This document shows positions 25,863-33,369 of a stretch of DNA of 64,000 nucleotides, piece after piece. Source of the stretch: Salmonella enterica subsp. diarizonae. Its GTDB lineage: Bacteria; Pseudomonadota; Gammaproteobacteria; Enterobacterales; Enterobacteriaceae. The stretch lies in contig NZ_VXJV01000006.1 in assembly GCF_008692785.1 (NCBI RefSeq), positions 1-64,000 on the forward strand, in the 5' to 3' direction. Every line of letters begins with the position of its first letter. Position 1 is the first letter of the stretch. The notes below the pieces were generated by a model. It made no database searches. It was not told the origin of the DNA and was given only the letters and a program-made list of their open reading frames with translations. A program made the translations under genes and the position numbers.

Positions 25863-28800
25863 TTAGACTTTTGTCGAGCCGGGGAGAAAACCTCTCTCCA
25901 CGCAGCAAGCTAAAAAGCGAGTAAACCAGGCCCGATCCACCGGGGGAATTTCTGCATCCAGACGTTTCAGCAAGGTGTGCGTGACGGCAGCATCGATGCG
26001 GACCTTACGCGAGGGCCGCGTCGACCACATTTGGCCCAGAGCCGCTTCGCGAGGAAAATCTGCATCCATCTTGCGCAGCGCCGACAAGTACTTTTCGGTA
26101 CTCGCCAGTTGCACAGAGAATCCGGAGGCTTGTAACACCTCCACCAGGTCGTTATGCATAAATTCCGCATCAGGCGTCATGTGGAATGTTCTGCCCGAGA
26201 TACAGGTATTCATCACAATCCTGACGATCGCATGCGCAAGATCGTCAACCCGGCAGAGCAAAAGGTCTTCCTCACGGTCAGGGATCAGTCCGCTCAGCAC
26301 ATAGGTGTTCAACGACTGCATCAACCGGTTGCTTTCAATGTTGATCTGGAAGGTTCCCGTTGAATCTGCAGACACGCTGCCGGTTCGGTAAATGCATGCG
26401 CTCCCGCCCTCCCGGATAAATGCCCTGACGACAAGTTCGGCCTCATATTTGCTTTGCTCATACGGCGTCATAAAGCTTTGCCCGATGTGCAAATGATCTT
26501 CACTGAAGCTTTGCTTATCCGTTACGATGCCCGCCACGCTCAGTGTCGAGACAAAATGAAGCCGCTTGGCGCGTTCCATGTGGCAAAACTCGACGATGGC
26601 GCAGGTGCCCTCCACGTTGGTCTGGCGAAGTTCATCCAGAGGCGCCATCAGCCGCACATCCGCAGCGGCATGGACCACCGTATCGATTTCTCTTGCCAGC
26701 CGGGTGAACGCTGCCGGAGCAAGGCCAAAGCCGACTGAGTTCAGGCTCCCCTCATGAACCACCACCCGGGCGCTCAATGCATCACGATCGGCGTGCGGGA
26801 AGTACCAGCAGAAGCGTTCCCACAACCGTTCCTGAGCAGAGCGCTGATCGTCGCCACGTACCAGGCAATGCACGACACAGCCAGGGGTTGCCAGCAACAT
26901 TTTTAGCAAGTAGATGCCGATAAAGCCGGTCGCTCCTGTCAGCAGCACCGCCCGAAGCGCACCGGAGGGTCGAGTTTCACGCAACCCACTGAGGGCGGAC
27001 GGAATATACGTGAGAAGACCCGTGCTGTTGTGCTCGCTGAACAAGGTTGAGGTTTGTTCCGCAACCGCATTCACGCCCGTCTTCTGCAGGGCATCATTGA
27101 GCAGCCCAATAAACCGCTCCCCAATACGGGTAATGGTCTGACGGGAATGGACATTACTGGAGTAGGACAAATCAAGTGTCAGCCGGTTCGCCACCACGCG
27201 TCCCGTCAGCTTCAGTAGATGCACGCGAGATACATCAGGGTGTCGCGCGGCTCCGGGATAGAGGTTCGACCATGACCAGCCAAGCGACGCATCAGAATCG
27301 AGGCCAAAATGACCGAGAAAGTTAAAACAGAGTTCAGACCCTTTAACGCTTTTCCGGGGAGCATCGGATAAGTAGCGGCGGATACCGTATAGTGCGCCAG
27401 CGTCGGCTTGCTTTTCCGCCAGGTTCGCCAGTCGGCGGGCCGTAAGAAGAACAGGTTCGCCATCCACAACTTCGGCTATCAGGGGATAGACGGCAGTAAA
27501 CCATCCCATCGCACGGTTCATCTCCAGCTCATCCTCGAACAGCTGGCGCCCGTGGCTTTCAATATCAACAGACAGATGCGTGCCGCCGGATGCCAGAACG
27601 TCAGCGACGCTGCGCACATACGCGGCCAATAGCAGGTGTTGAATCGCCACGCAGTGCTGTCGGGGAATATCACGCAACAGCGCGTGAGACTGCCGCTCGT
27701 CAAACCCAATCCAGAGCGTGTTTGCGCTTCCTTCGCTGTTTGGACCCAGCCTAAAATCATTACGCAGCTTCGCGAGGTTTGCGGCTGCTTCCGGGTATAC
27801 CTCCTCCGCAGGCAGAGTCGCCGCCAGCGTCTTCAGTTGACGAGACCAGGACCAGTACAGCCGCGGTTCAATCGCCACGCTGCGCTGGATATTATCCCGG
27901 GCCGATTCGTATAATCGCGCCAAATCGTCAATCAGAATTCGCCACGAGACGCCGTCAATTACCAGATGATGACAAACCATCAGCAGGCGATCGTGACCGT
28001 CGAGCCCCTTCAGTAGCCATATACGCAAGAGCTGGCCTGTACGGATCGCAATCTCCTGATGCGCGCGTTCTATCATATTTTCCAGCTCTTCGGCGCTCCC
28101 CTGCAGCTCCAGGCAACGGAAAATGTCCGCCACTTCGCACACGTTATCCTCTACGCTCCAGCCTCCTGTACGCTGAATGAAGCAGGTCCCCAGAATCGGG
28201 TGCGCTTTCAGCAACCCGTCCAGCGCCTTGCGAAACGCCGCAACATTGATCTTCTGCGCCGCATCAATAACCATAGCCTGCGACCAGCGATCGACCCCCT
28301 GAGGAAACTGCTCAAAGAACCAGTGTTGAACAGGAGCCAGGTATCGTTCAGAGATGCCTTGCTGAGGGGAAACGGCGGGTTGAAGTTCAGTATCCATGGC
28401 CTGAATCAGCCGGGTAAACGTGGGATCCTGGTAAAAGTGCGAGGCGCGAACTGGATAGTTTTCATTCTGCAGCAGGGAAAGCAGCTGGATAGCCAGTATC
28501 GAATCACCGCCAGCGTCGTAAAAATTTTCATCATAGCGGTGAGGATGGCTCCCCAGACACTGACGCCATGCGGAAGCGGCAACCCGTTCGTTACCCTCCA
28601 GCCCGGCGACGTGGAGGGTATTCTCAACGTGCCGGGCGGGAACGGATAGCTGAGCTTTCAGCGCCTTATAATCCACTTTTCCATTGTCGGTGACGGGCAT
28701 TGTGGACAGCAGTACTATCCGCCCCGGCATCATGTGCGCGGGAAGAATACGCGACAGTAAGCTCTGTATGGACAATACCGAATCCTCAGCGGGTTGCTTT

Positions 28801-30146
28801 GGAACGATACACGCTACCAGCTGCGAATGGCCGGGTCTGTCGCTGTCGCAGGCAAAGATTGCAGCAGATTCAACGTCATCTTCATAAGCGATCAGCGCCT
28901 CGATTGCGTCAGGATCGACGCGATAACCGCGGATTTTTACCTGACGATCTTTGCGACCGATAAAAATATACGCTCCTGTTTTCGACCTTCTGAAGAGATC
29001 TCCCGAGGCATAAAACGGACCGTCCGCCATTCGATGTGGCAGCCGATAAAATTTCGTAGTGGTCAGTTGAGGATCGTTGGTATAGCCGGCCGCTACGCCA
29101 GGGCCTCCTATCATTAATTCACCCACAGCCTCTCCGGCCAACCTCTGCCCTTCTTCATCGACCAGTTCAAAACGGCTTTGACCAATAGGAAAACCCACGG
29201 GCACCACGAGATCGTCAGGGACGTCATTCAGATTACGCATCGGAAAAAGTGCCACACCGACCGTGGTTTCAGTCGGACCATAATGGTTTGCCACGGCCCG
29301 TGCCCACCCCTTCTGAAACACCGTCCTGACACGCTCTGATTGCAAGGATTCCCCGCCGAAAATTAACCACTTAAGCGTAAAATCGGTGTAGTGATGCATC
29401 GTCAGGCTGGTAAAATGGGAAGGGGTAATTTTCACCACATCTATACGCTGCTCGCGCATATAACGTTGAAACTCGCACGCATCCCTACGCAGGGTGTCAC
29501 TGATGAAATGCAGAGTTCCCCCGGTAAGGAGTGATAAAAAAAGGCTGGTATTACCAAGATCTGCCGATAAACTCGACATATAGGCGTAGCTGAGCGACTC
29601 GTTTATCGATAAAAGCGAGATGAGCGAGGTAGTGTAGTGCCAGATGCTGGCACGGGTAATATCCACCCCCTTTGATATCCCGGTAGAGCCTGACGTATAA
29701 ATGGTATAAATCAGGTGATTCGCATCGATATCAGGGAAGCTATCGCGCGATACGTTGCGGCCCCGGTCACGTGAAAGATTGTCCATTGCAATATGCGCAA
29801 TACCGAGGTCGGACAGCGCCTGAGCATGTCTGCTGACGGCTACCGCGGGGATATCGCCGCATCCCTGAAGGCGTTCAAAGGCATGGGTATCATGCCCGTC
29901 CCATTCAAGCGGGACATAACAGATACCTGCCCGAATAGACGCGCTAATCGCGACCAACGCCTCGATGCTTCGGTCAAGTACCAGGATTACCTTATTTCCG
30001 GAATGTCGATACGGGAGCAGCGTTTCGGCCAGTGCAGCGCTCAGTTCGTCAAGCTCGCCATAGCTCATCGCACAATCCGCATCAACGACCGCTATTCTGT
30101 CTTTATATAAGAGAAAAATATCTTCCAGGCTTATTTGTTGGCTCAC
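25863..30146 (-). CDS. stand-alone NRPS with A-PCP-E-reductase domains, aspartate-type pocket
   Basis: A 1427-residue protein. A domain (about 1-500), PCP (Ser near 549 in G-G-D-S-I-L), epimerisation domain (about 590-1020; H-H-L-V-I-D-G-V-S-W near 724, D-I-E-S-H-G-R-Q, M-G-W-F-T-A-V-Y-P), and a thioester reductase domain (about 1060-1427; G-A-T-G-F-I-G near 1069, catalytic Y-E-Q-S-K near 1228). There is no condensation domain. The pocket reads D-L-T-K-I-G-H-V-G with D196, close to the known aspartate signature. This suggests Asp is loaded, epimerised to D-Asp and released by NAD(P)H reduction of its alpha-carboxyl, giving 3-amino-4-oxobutanoate or the alcohol, both beta-amino acids. Translation is coupled to the mbtH-like gene by a 4-bp overlap. 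Confidence 0.92.
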   Translation of the reverse strand: MSQQISLEDIFLLYKDRIAVVDADCAMSYGELDELSAALAETLLPYRHSGNKVILVLDRSIEALVAISASIRAGICYVPLEWDGHDTHAFERLQGCGDIPAVAVSRHAQALSDLGIAHIAMDNLSRDRGRNVSRDSFPDIDANHLIYTIYTSGSTGISKGVDITRASIWHYTTSLISLLSINESLSYAYMSSLSADLGNTSLFLSLLTGGTLHFISDTLRRDACEFQRYMREQRIDVVKITPSHFTSLTMHHYTDFTLKWLIFGGESLQSERVRTVFQKGWARAVANHYGPTETTVGVALFPMRNLNDVPDDLVVPVGFPIGQSRFELVDEEGQRLAGEAVGELMIGGPGVAAGYTNDPQLTTTKFYRLPHRMADGPFYASGDLFRRSKTGAYIFIGRKDRQVKIRGYRVDPDAIEALIAYEDDVESAAIFACDSDRPGHSQLVACIVPKQPAEDSVLSIQSLLSRILPAHMMPGRIVLLSTMPVTDNGKVDYKALKAQLSVPARHVENTLHVAGLEGNERVAASAWRQCLGSHPHRYDENFYDAGGDSILAIQLLSLLQNENYPVRASHFYQDPTFTRLIQAMDTELQPAVSPQQGISERYLAPVQHWFFEQFPQGVDRWSQAMVIDAAQKINVAAFRKALDGLLKAHPILGTCFIQRTGGWSVEDNVCEVADIFRCLELQGSAEELENMIERAHQEIAIRTGQLLRIWLLKGLDGHDRLLMVCHHLVIDGVSWRILIDDLARLYESARDNIQRSVAIEPRLYWSWSRQLKTLAATLPAEEVYPEAAANLAKLRNDFRLGPNSEGSANTLWIGFDERQSHALLRDIPRQHCVAIQHLLLAAYVRSVADVLASGGTHLSVDIESHGRQLFEDELEMNRAMGWFTAVYPLIAEVVDGEPVLLTARRLANLAEKQADAGALYGIRRYLSDAPRKSVKGSELCFNFLGHFGLDSDASLGWSWSNLYPGAARHPDVSRVHLLKLTGRVVANRLTLDLSYSSNVHSRQTITRIGERFIGLLNDALQKTGVNAVAEQTSTLFSEHNSTGLLTYIPSALSGLRETRPSGALRAVLLTGATGFIGIYLLKMLLATPGCVVHCLVRGDDQRSAQERLWERFCWYFPHADRDALSARVVVHEGSLNSVGFGLAPAAFTRLAREIDTVVHAAADVRLMAPLDELRQTNVEGTCAIVEFCHMERAKRLHFVSTLSVAGIVTDKQSFSEDHLHIGQSFMTPYEQSKYEAELVVRAFIREGGSACIYRTGSVSADSTGTFQINIESNRLMQSLNTYVLSGLIPDREEDLLLCRVDDLAHAIVRIVMNTCISGRTFHMTPDAEFMHNDLVEVLQASGFSVQLASTEKYLSALRKMDADFPREAALGQMWSTRPSRKVRIDAAVTHTLLKRLDAEIPPVDRAWFTRFLACCVERGFLPGSTKV

Positions 30147-30391
30147 AATATTCTCTCACTCTTCTGCGGTGATAACCGTTGCTCTGCACATTGCAATGTG
30201 AAAGGCCGCATATCGCGCCATTCTTTCCTGATATAATCCAGACAATCTTGTTTCTTGCCGATAAAACCAGAAACCTGCCACCCCTCCGGCAAAGGTAATT
30301 CAAGGAGCCAGATAGAAAATTGACCTTCGCTATTCTTCACGACGCTATATTCATCTTCTTTTCCTGTACCTTGTAAATCAATTGGACCCAT
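30143..30391 (-). CDS. MbtH-like NRPS partner protein
   Basis: An 82-residue MbtH-like protein. The family signature is visible: N-S-E-G-Q-F-S-I-W near residue 20, L-P-E-G-W near 34, G-K-K-Q-D-C-L-D-Y-I near 44 and W-R-D-M-R-P near 58, with the three conserved tryptophans. Such proteins bind adenylation domains and are often needed for their folding or activity. Its stop overlaps the start of the downstream NRPS by 4 bp, so that enzyme is its most likely partner, although it could also serve the three-module NRPS. Confidence 0.93.
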   Translation of the reverse strand: MGPIDLQGTGKEDEYSVVKNSEGQFSIWLLELPLPEGWQVSGFIGKKQDCLDYIRKEWRDMRPFTLQCAEQRLSPQKSERIL

Positions 30392-30596
30392 ACCCCCTCC
30401 AGTTTAAATAGGTTTAATCCGATAAATTTAATGTATTACAGTTGTCACAGATTATTCCGCTGTTTTTAAGCAAATGTGTATTTTTAGCTTTCAGTCACGA
30501 CAAAAATGGTAATATCAAATAGATATAACCAGGCCGCTATTATGACCGTGCGGCGTAATCACTGTTCGAATCACAAACGCAGTAGTATTAAAGATG
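30392..30596. other. 205-bp AT-rich gap, possible promoter of the NRPS operon
   Basis: Between the MFS exporter gene and the mbtH-like gene. It contains no gene and is far richer in A+T than the NRPS genes. A promoter for mbtH-NRPS could lie here, but I cannot point to convincing -35 and -10 boxes. Confidence 0.35.
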
Positions 30597-31781
30597 CTAT
30601 AAAGCATGCTCCGGATAATACCGACAAAACAATACTGAAGATGCGCCAAAAATTGTCATTAAAATACCTGAAACGATAATAACAGAGGGTATTGAGAAAT
30701 ATCCCACTGCAAGCGCCCCGACCCCGGCCCCTAAAGGAATAGCGGCATACGCAACCATACGTGAAAAAGAAACGACCCGGCCGAGTAGTTCGCCGGGAAC
30801 GCGGATCTGGCGTTCAGTAAAGTAAGTCACCATAATCAATGCATCGACGAAATTTACCATCGCCCATGCTACAGAAAAGAAAACAGGCTGGTTAATCGCC
30901 ATAAACAACGTAGCTACACCGAGCAATATGGCCAGAATAGAAATTTTCTTTAGCGCACCAATTCTTTCATCAAGGATATTTTTCGCCATAAAACTGCCGG
31001 CAATCGCCGCGGCCCCTCCGACCGAACACACGGCACCGACAGCAAGATCGGATAATCCAAAATTATGTTTCAGATGATAAACAAACACACCTAAGTAAAG
31101 AAACATAGCAAAATTATTTGCCATGAAAAGTAAAACACCAAACTTTAAAAAATCATCTCTGCTTATTGCTTTAGCACCTTCCTTTAGCATATGCCCGACG
31201 TGAACATTACGGACCTGGATACTCACAAAATGGATACACCTCAGGGTGACGATGACCGCAACAAGATAGCTAAACGCATTGAGATAAATGACGAACTCAT
31301 AACCCAGTACCACCACCGCCAATGCGCCAATTATAGGCCCTAGCGCACTGAGCAAACTGTCTCCGGCATTTACCATCGAATTTGCCCAATGGAGACGCTG
31401 CTTGCCAATCGCGATGGGAATGCTGCCCTGAAAAACGGCATGATAAAATGTACCAATCGACGATATAACAAAAATCATCGTATAGATGGTAGAGATTGGC
31501 GCCTGGTGGTGGACCTGAAAGGCAAGTATCAGGCAGGAAGCAAAACCGACTAAATCCAGAAGCCATAATAACGTTCTCTTATCATAGCGATCGGCCATAA
31601 CGCCTGCGGGTATTGCAAACAGAACCTGCGGTAAAAAAGTTAAAATATATCCCAGAGCCGTACCCAGTGCCGAATTCGTTTTAGCGTATAAAAAGAGTGG
31701 TACTGCAAAACGAAATGCCCAGTCGCCCAAAGCACGGAAAAGATAAGTATATATCAGAGCACTGTCTCTATTTTTCTTCAC
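30597..31781 (-). CDS. MFS exporter of the NRPS island (EntS/MFS_3 type)
   Basis: A 394-residue membrane protein with about twelve hydrophobic segments. The loop motif G-V-M-A-D-R-Y-D-K-R-T near residue 60 and the N-terminal L-G-D-W-A-F-R-F-A-V-P-L-F are typical of the drug-exporter branch that includes EntS. It is the first gene of the island's minus-strand set and is AT-rich like the PPTase gene. Export of the peptide product, and so part of self-protection, is the obvious role. The gap of 205 bp to the mbtH-like gene leaves open whether it is in the same transcript. Confidence 0.8.
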   Translation of the reverse strand: MKKNRDSALIYTYLFRALGDWAFRFAVPLFLYAKTNSALGTALGYILTFLPQVLFAIPAGVMADRYDKRTLLWLLDLVGFASCLILAFQVHHQAPISTIYTMIFVISSIGTFYHAVFQGSIPIAIGKQRLHWANSMVNAGDSLLSALGPIIGALAVVVLGYEFVIYLNAFSYLVAVIVTLRCIHFVSIQVRNVHVGHMLKEGAKAISRDDFLKFGVLLFMANNFAMFLYLGVFVYHLKHNFGLSDLAVGAVCSVGGAAAIAGSFMAKNILDERIGALKKISILAILLGVATLFMAINQPVFFSVAWAMVNFVDALIMVTYFTERQIRVPGELLGRVVSFSRMVAYAAIPLGAGVGALAVGYFSIPSVIIVSGILMTIFGASSVLFCRYYPEHAL

Positions 31782-32370
31782 CTTACTTATCCTATTTCCA
31801 GCTTATCAATAATTCAAATTCTCATAAAAAACACGGAACGGAACCTCCGGCCTGGCTGGAGATCGTCTGTGCACAATAAAAAACGCATTATCAATATGTT
31901 AATGTATTCACTAAGAATATATTTTCCGTTGAAATAATTAACATCTGGCTTCTGTCTTAGTTTTATCATCTAAAAAATTATTTTCAAAGCTGAAAACATA
32001 CAAAAAATTACAATGTTATCAAAATGTGATTTAAATCACCTTTTCTTAACAACAATGAAACAAAACAACAAAAAATAAATTAAAACAGCACGTTGCATGT
32101 TATCCATGCGCGTCATTTGATCGAGACAACAGAGACATTAAAGACATTAGAGACATTAGAGACATTAGAGACATTACAGAAAAAATAAAATAATAACATT
32201 ATGTAATAATAAAATTCACAAACAATAACACAAAGGAATCATAACGCTTATAAAGCATATTAGAATATTTTTCTATCTAATAGACATTCCAGAAAAAAAT
32301 TGTATCAAGTATTAGTTAATACGAAGCCATCAGCAATAGAAACTGATAATGCTCTCATAAGGCACTAATC
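31782..32370. other. 589-bp AT-rich control region at the head of the island operon
   Basis: No gene recognised. The region is very rich in A+T, lies between divergently transcribed genes (the MFS exporter and the 136-residue protein), and so probably holds their promoters. It contains the short tandem repeat at 32130-32175. AT-rich regions like this are typical H-NS targets in Salmonella, which is inference. Confidence 0.5.
32130..32175 (+). repeat. 9-bp tandem repeat (GAGACATTA), about five copies
   Basis: Five consecutive units of GAGACATTA, with one A-for-G change in the second and a C in the last junction, are seen between CAACA and CAGAAAAA. The array lies about 200 bp upstream of the 136-residue reading frame and 350 bp upstream of the exporter gene. 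It is intergenic. Confidence 0.85.
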
Positions 32371-32781
32371 ATGGATAAAAATAAATCAAAAGAACAATTA
32401 ATTATCGACGGGTTTTACTCTCTGCTTGTGCAACACATTAACAAGAATGGCAGTATACAGTTACAACAATATATAAACTGGAAATCTCATATCAGCACTA
32501 AGTTAACGTGGGTGATCCTTCATCTGGCCATACATTCTGACCGAGATGACGATGACAAAGAAAAAAACAGATCTTCTTTTGCATTAGATTTCATCCTGCA
32601 AGAAATGGAGGGATACGACCCTGAAATATTATTAAATTATTGCACAGGCATAGAGGCTCCGGATCTCATTTTCATCGATCATCTGTCGTTTGAATTTAAT
32701 GTTAATTCTAACTGGCTTCTCTATGGAGAGGGCTTACCTTTTATAGAAAACAATAATTCCGGCATTGATCATACAACTTAA
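32371..32781 (+). CDS. hypothetical 136-residue acidic protein with regulator-like C-terminus
   Basis: I do not recognise this protein. It is acidic (a D-R-D-D-D-D-K-E stretch near residue 66) and has no signal peptide or membrane segment. Near the C-terminus, F-N-V-N-S-N-W-L-L-Y-G-E-G resembles the segment that follows the helix-turn-helix in many phage-repressor-like proteins (V-x-x-x-W-L-L-x-G-E-G). It could therefore be a degenerate or atypical DNA-binding regulator. It is transcribed divergently from the NRPS operon and lies just inside the right island boundary, which would suit a local regulator. The function is not established. Confidence 0.6.
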   Translation: MDKNKSKEQLIIDGFYSLLVQHINKNGSIQLQQYINWKSHISTKLTWVILHLAIHSDRDDDDKEKNRSSFALDFILQEMEGYDPEILLNYCTGIEAPDLIFIDHLSFEFNVNSNWLLYGEGLPFIENNNSGIDHTT

Positions 32782-32936
32782 AAAACAGACCATATACTCC
32801 CCCTCCCGCGATATAACTGACTGAGTCTACGGGTAGACCACTTACTACCTATGTATCCCTACGCGCGGAAACCGCCATGCAGCACTACACTGTCCGGTCA
32901 CGTTACGATAATCAGCTACGTCTGCAAGATGAGAAC

Positions 32937-32994
32937 TCATCCCCTCTCACCGCCATCTTAAAGAAAGAGCTCGTACGAAAGTACGGGCTTTTTT
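32937..32994 (+). other. tRNA-Ser 3'-end remnant with its terminator, first copy
   Basis: CATCCCCTCTCACCGCCA ends at 32955, followed by TCTTAAAGAAAGAG and a hairpin (GCTCGTAC, GAAA loop, GTACGGGC) with a T-run at 32969-32994. The same succession follows the second boundary repeat at 33207-33257. It resembles the 3' end and terminator of a tRNA-Ser gene. No complete tRNA precedes it. Confidence 0.6.
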
Positions 32995-33020
32995 GTCTAT
33001 GGAAAACCCCCAGCCAGGCT

Positions 33021-33055
33021 CTGTCTCTTGATCAGATCTCCTGATCAAGAGACAG
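33021..33055. repeat. perfect 15-bp inverted repeat containing an IS50-type inside-end sequence
   Basis: CTGTCTCTTGATCAG at 33021-33035 is exactly inverted at 33041-33055 with a 5-bp spacer. The first 19 bases equal the inside end of IS50/Tn5 as I remember it. No transposase is present, so it could be a deletion scar of an IS50-like element or a minimal hairpin insertion. Confidence 0.6.
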
Positions 33056-33126
33056 GGCTATGCCGGAGGATATTTATTTCGCATTAAGTTACCTTACCGG
33101 GGGGATGAGAACACCCGATCGGGGTT

Positions 33127-33218
33127 CGACAACTGGCGCAGCCAGTTGGACAGACGACGAGCCTGCGAGGAGACCGCCCACAGGGCGAGCGCAGCGAGTC
33201 AATCCCCCTCACCGCCAT
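33127..33218. repeat. right boundary direct repeat of the NRPS island (attachment-site-like)
   Basis: Second copy of the element at 11464-11559, in the same orientation. It starts CGACAACTGGCG, carries the AACTGGC/GCCAGTT hairpin and ends GAGTCAATCCCC then CTCACCGCCAT. Here it is followed by the TCTTAAAGAAAGAG terminator region that normally follows the tRNA, so this side looks like the chromosomal side of the junction. The two repeats enclose about 21.7 kb. Confidence 0.65.
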
Positions 33219-33230
33219 CTTAAAGAAAGA

Positions 33231-33257
33231 GTTCGTACGAAAGTACGGGCTTTTTTT
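33231..33257 (+). terminator. terminator hairpin after the right boundary repeat
   Basis: GTTCGTAC, loop GAAA, GTACGGGC, then seven T residues. It differs from the first copy (32969-32994) by one C-to-T change that keeps G-T pairing. Confidence 0.75.
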
Positions 33258-33279
33258 CGCATTAAGTCACCCGTCCATT

Positions 33280-33342
33280 GCCGGATGGCGGCGCAGTTCA
33301 CAGGCGCCTTATCCGGTCTACATAAGCGCAGCGCCACCGGGC
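33280..33342. repeat. REP/BIME-like palindromic element
   Basis: GCCGGATGGCGGCG at 33280 and CGCCTTATCCGGTCTACA at about 33305-33322, then TAAGCGCAGCGCCACCGGGC, have the form of a bacterial interspersed mosaic element of Salmonella/E. coli. It lies after the stop of the oxidoreductase gene. Confidence 0.75.
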
Positions 33343-33369
33343 AATAAAACTACCATCCGGCTTTCAATT

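Noticed and set aside
11800..31781. Siderophore cluster (enterobactin- or yersiniabactin-like)
   Set aside because: No aryl-acid synthesis genes, cyclisation domains or TonB-dependent receptor are seen. The PPTase is EntD-like, but that alone does not indicate a siderophore.
32130..32175. CRISPR-like array
   Set aside because: The units are 9 bp and contiguous, without spacers; no cas genes are present.
32800..33230. Intact tRNA-Ser gene at the island boundary
   Set aside because: Only the last bases (CTCACCGCCA) and the following terminator are found. The acceptor 5' half, anticodon arm and variable arm of tRNA-Ser are missing upstream of each copy.
33060..33347. 95-codon frame over the right island boundary
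   Set aside because: It covers the boundary repeat, a terminator and a REP element; a coding gene there is very unlikely.
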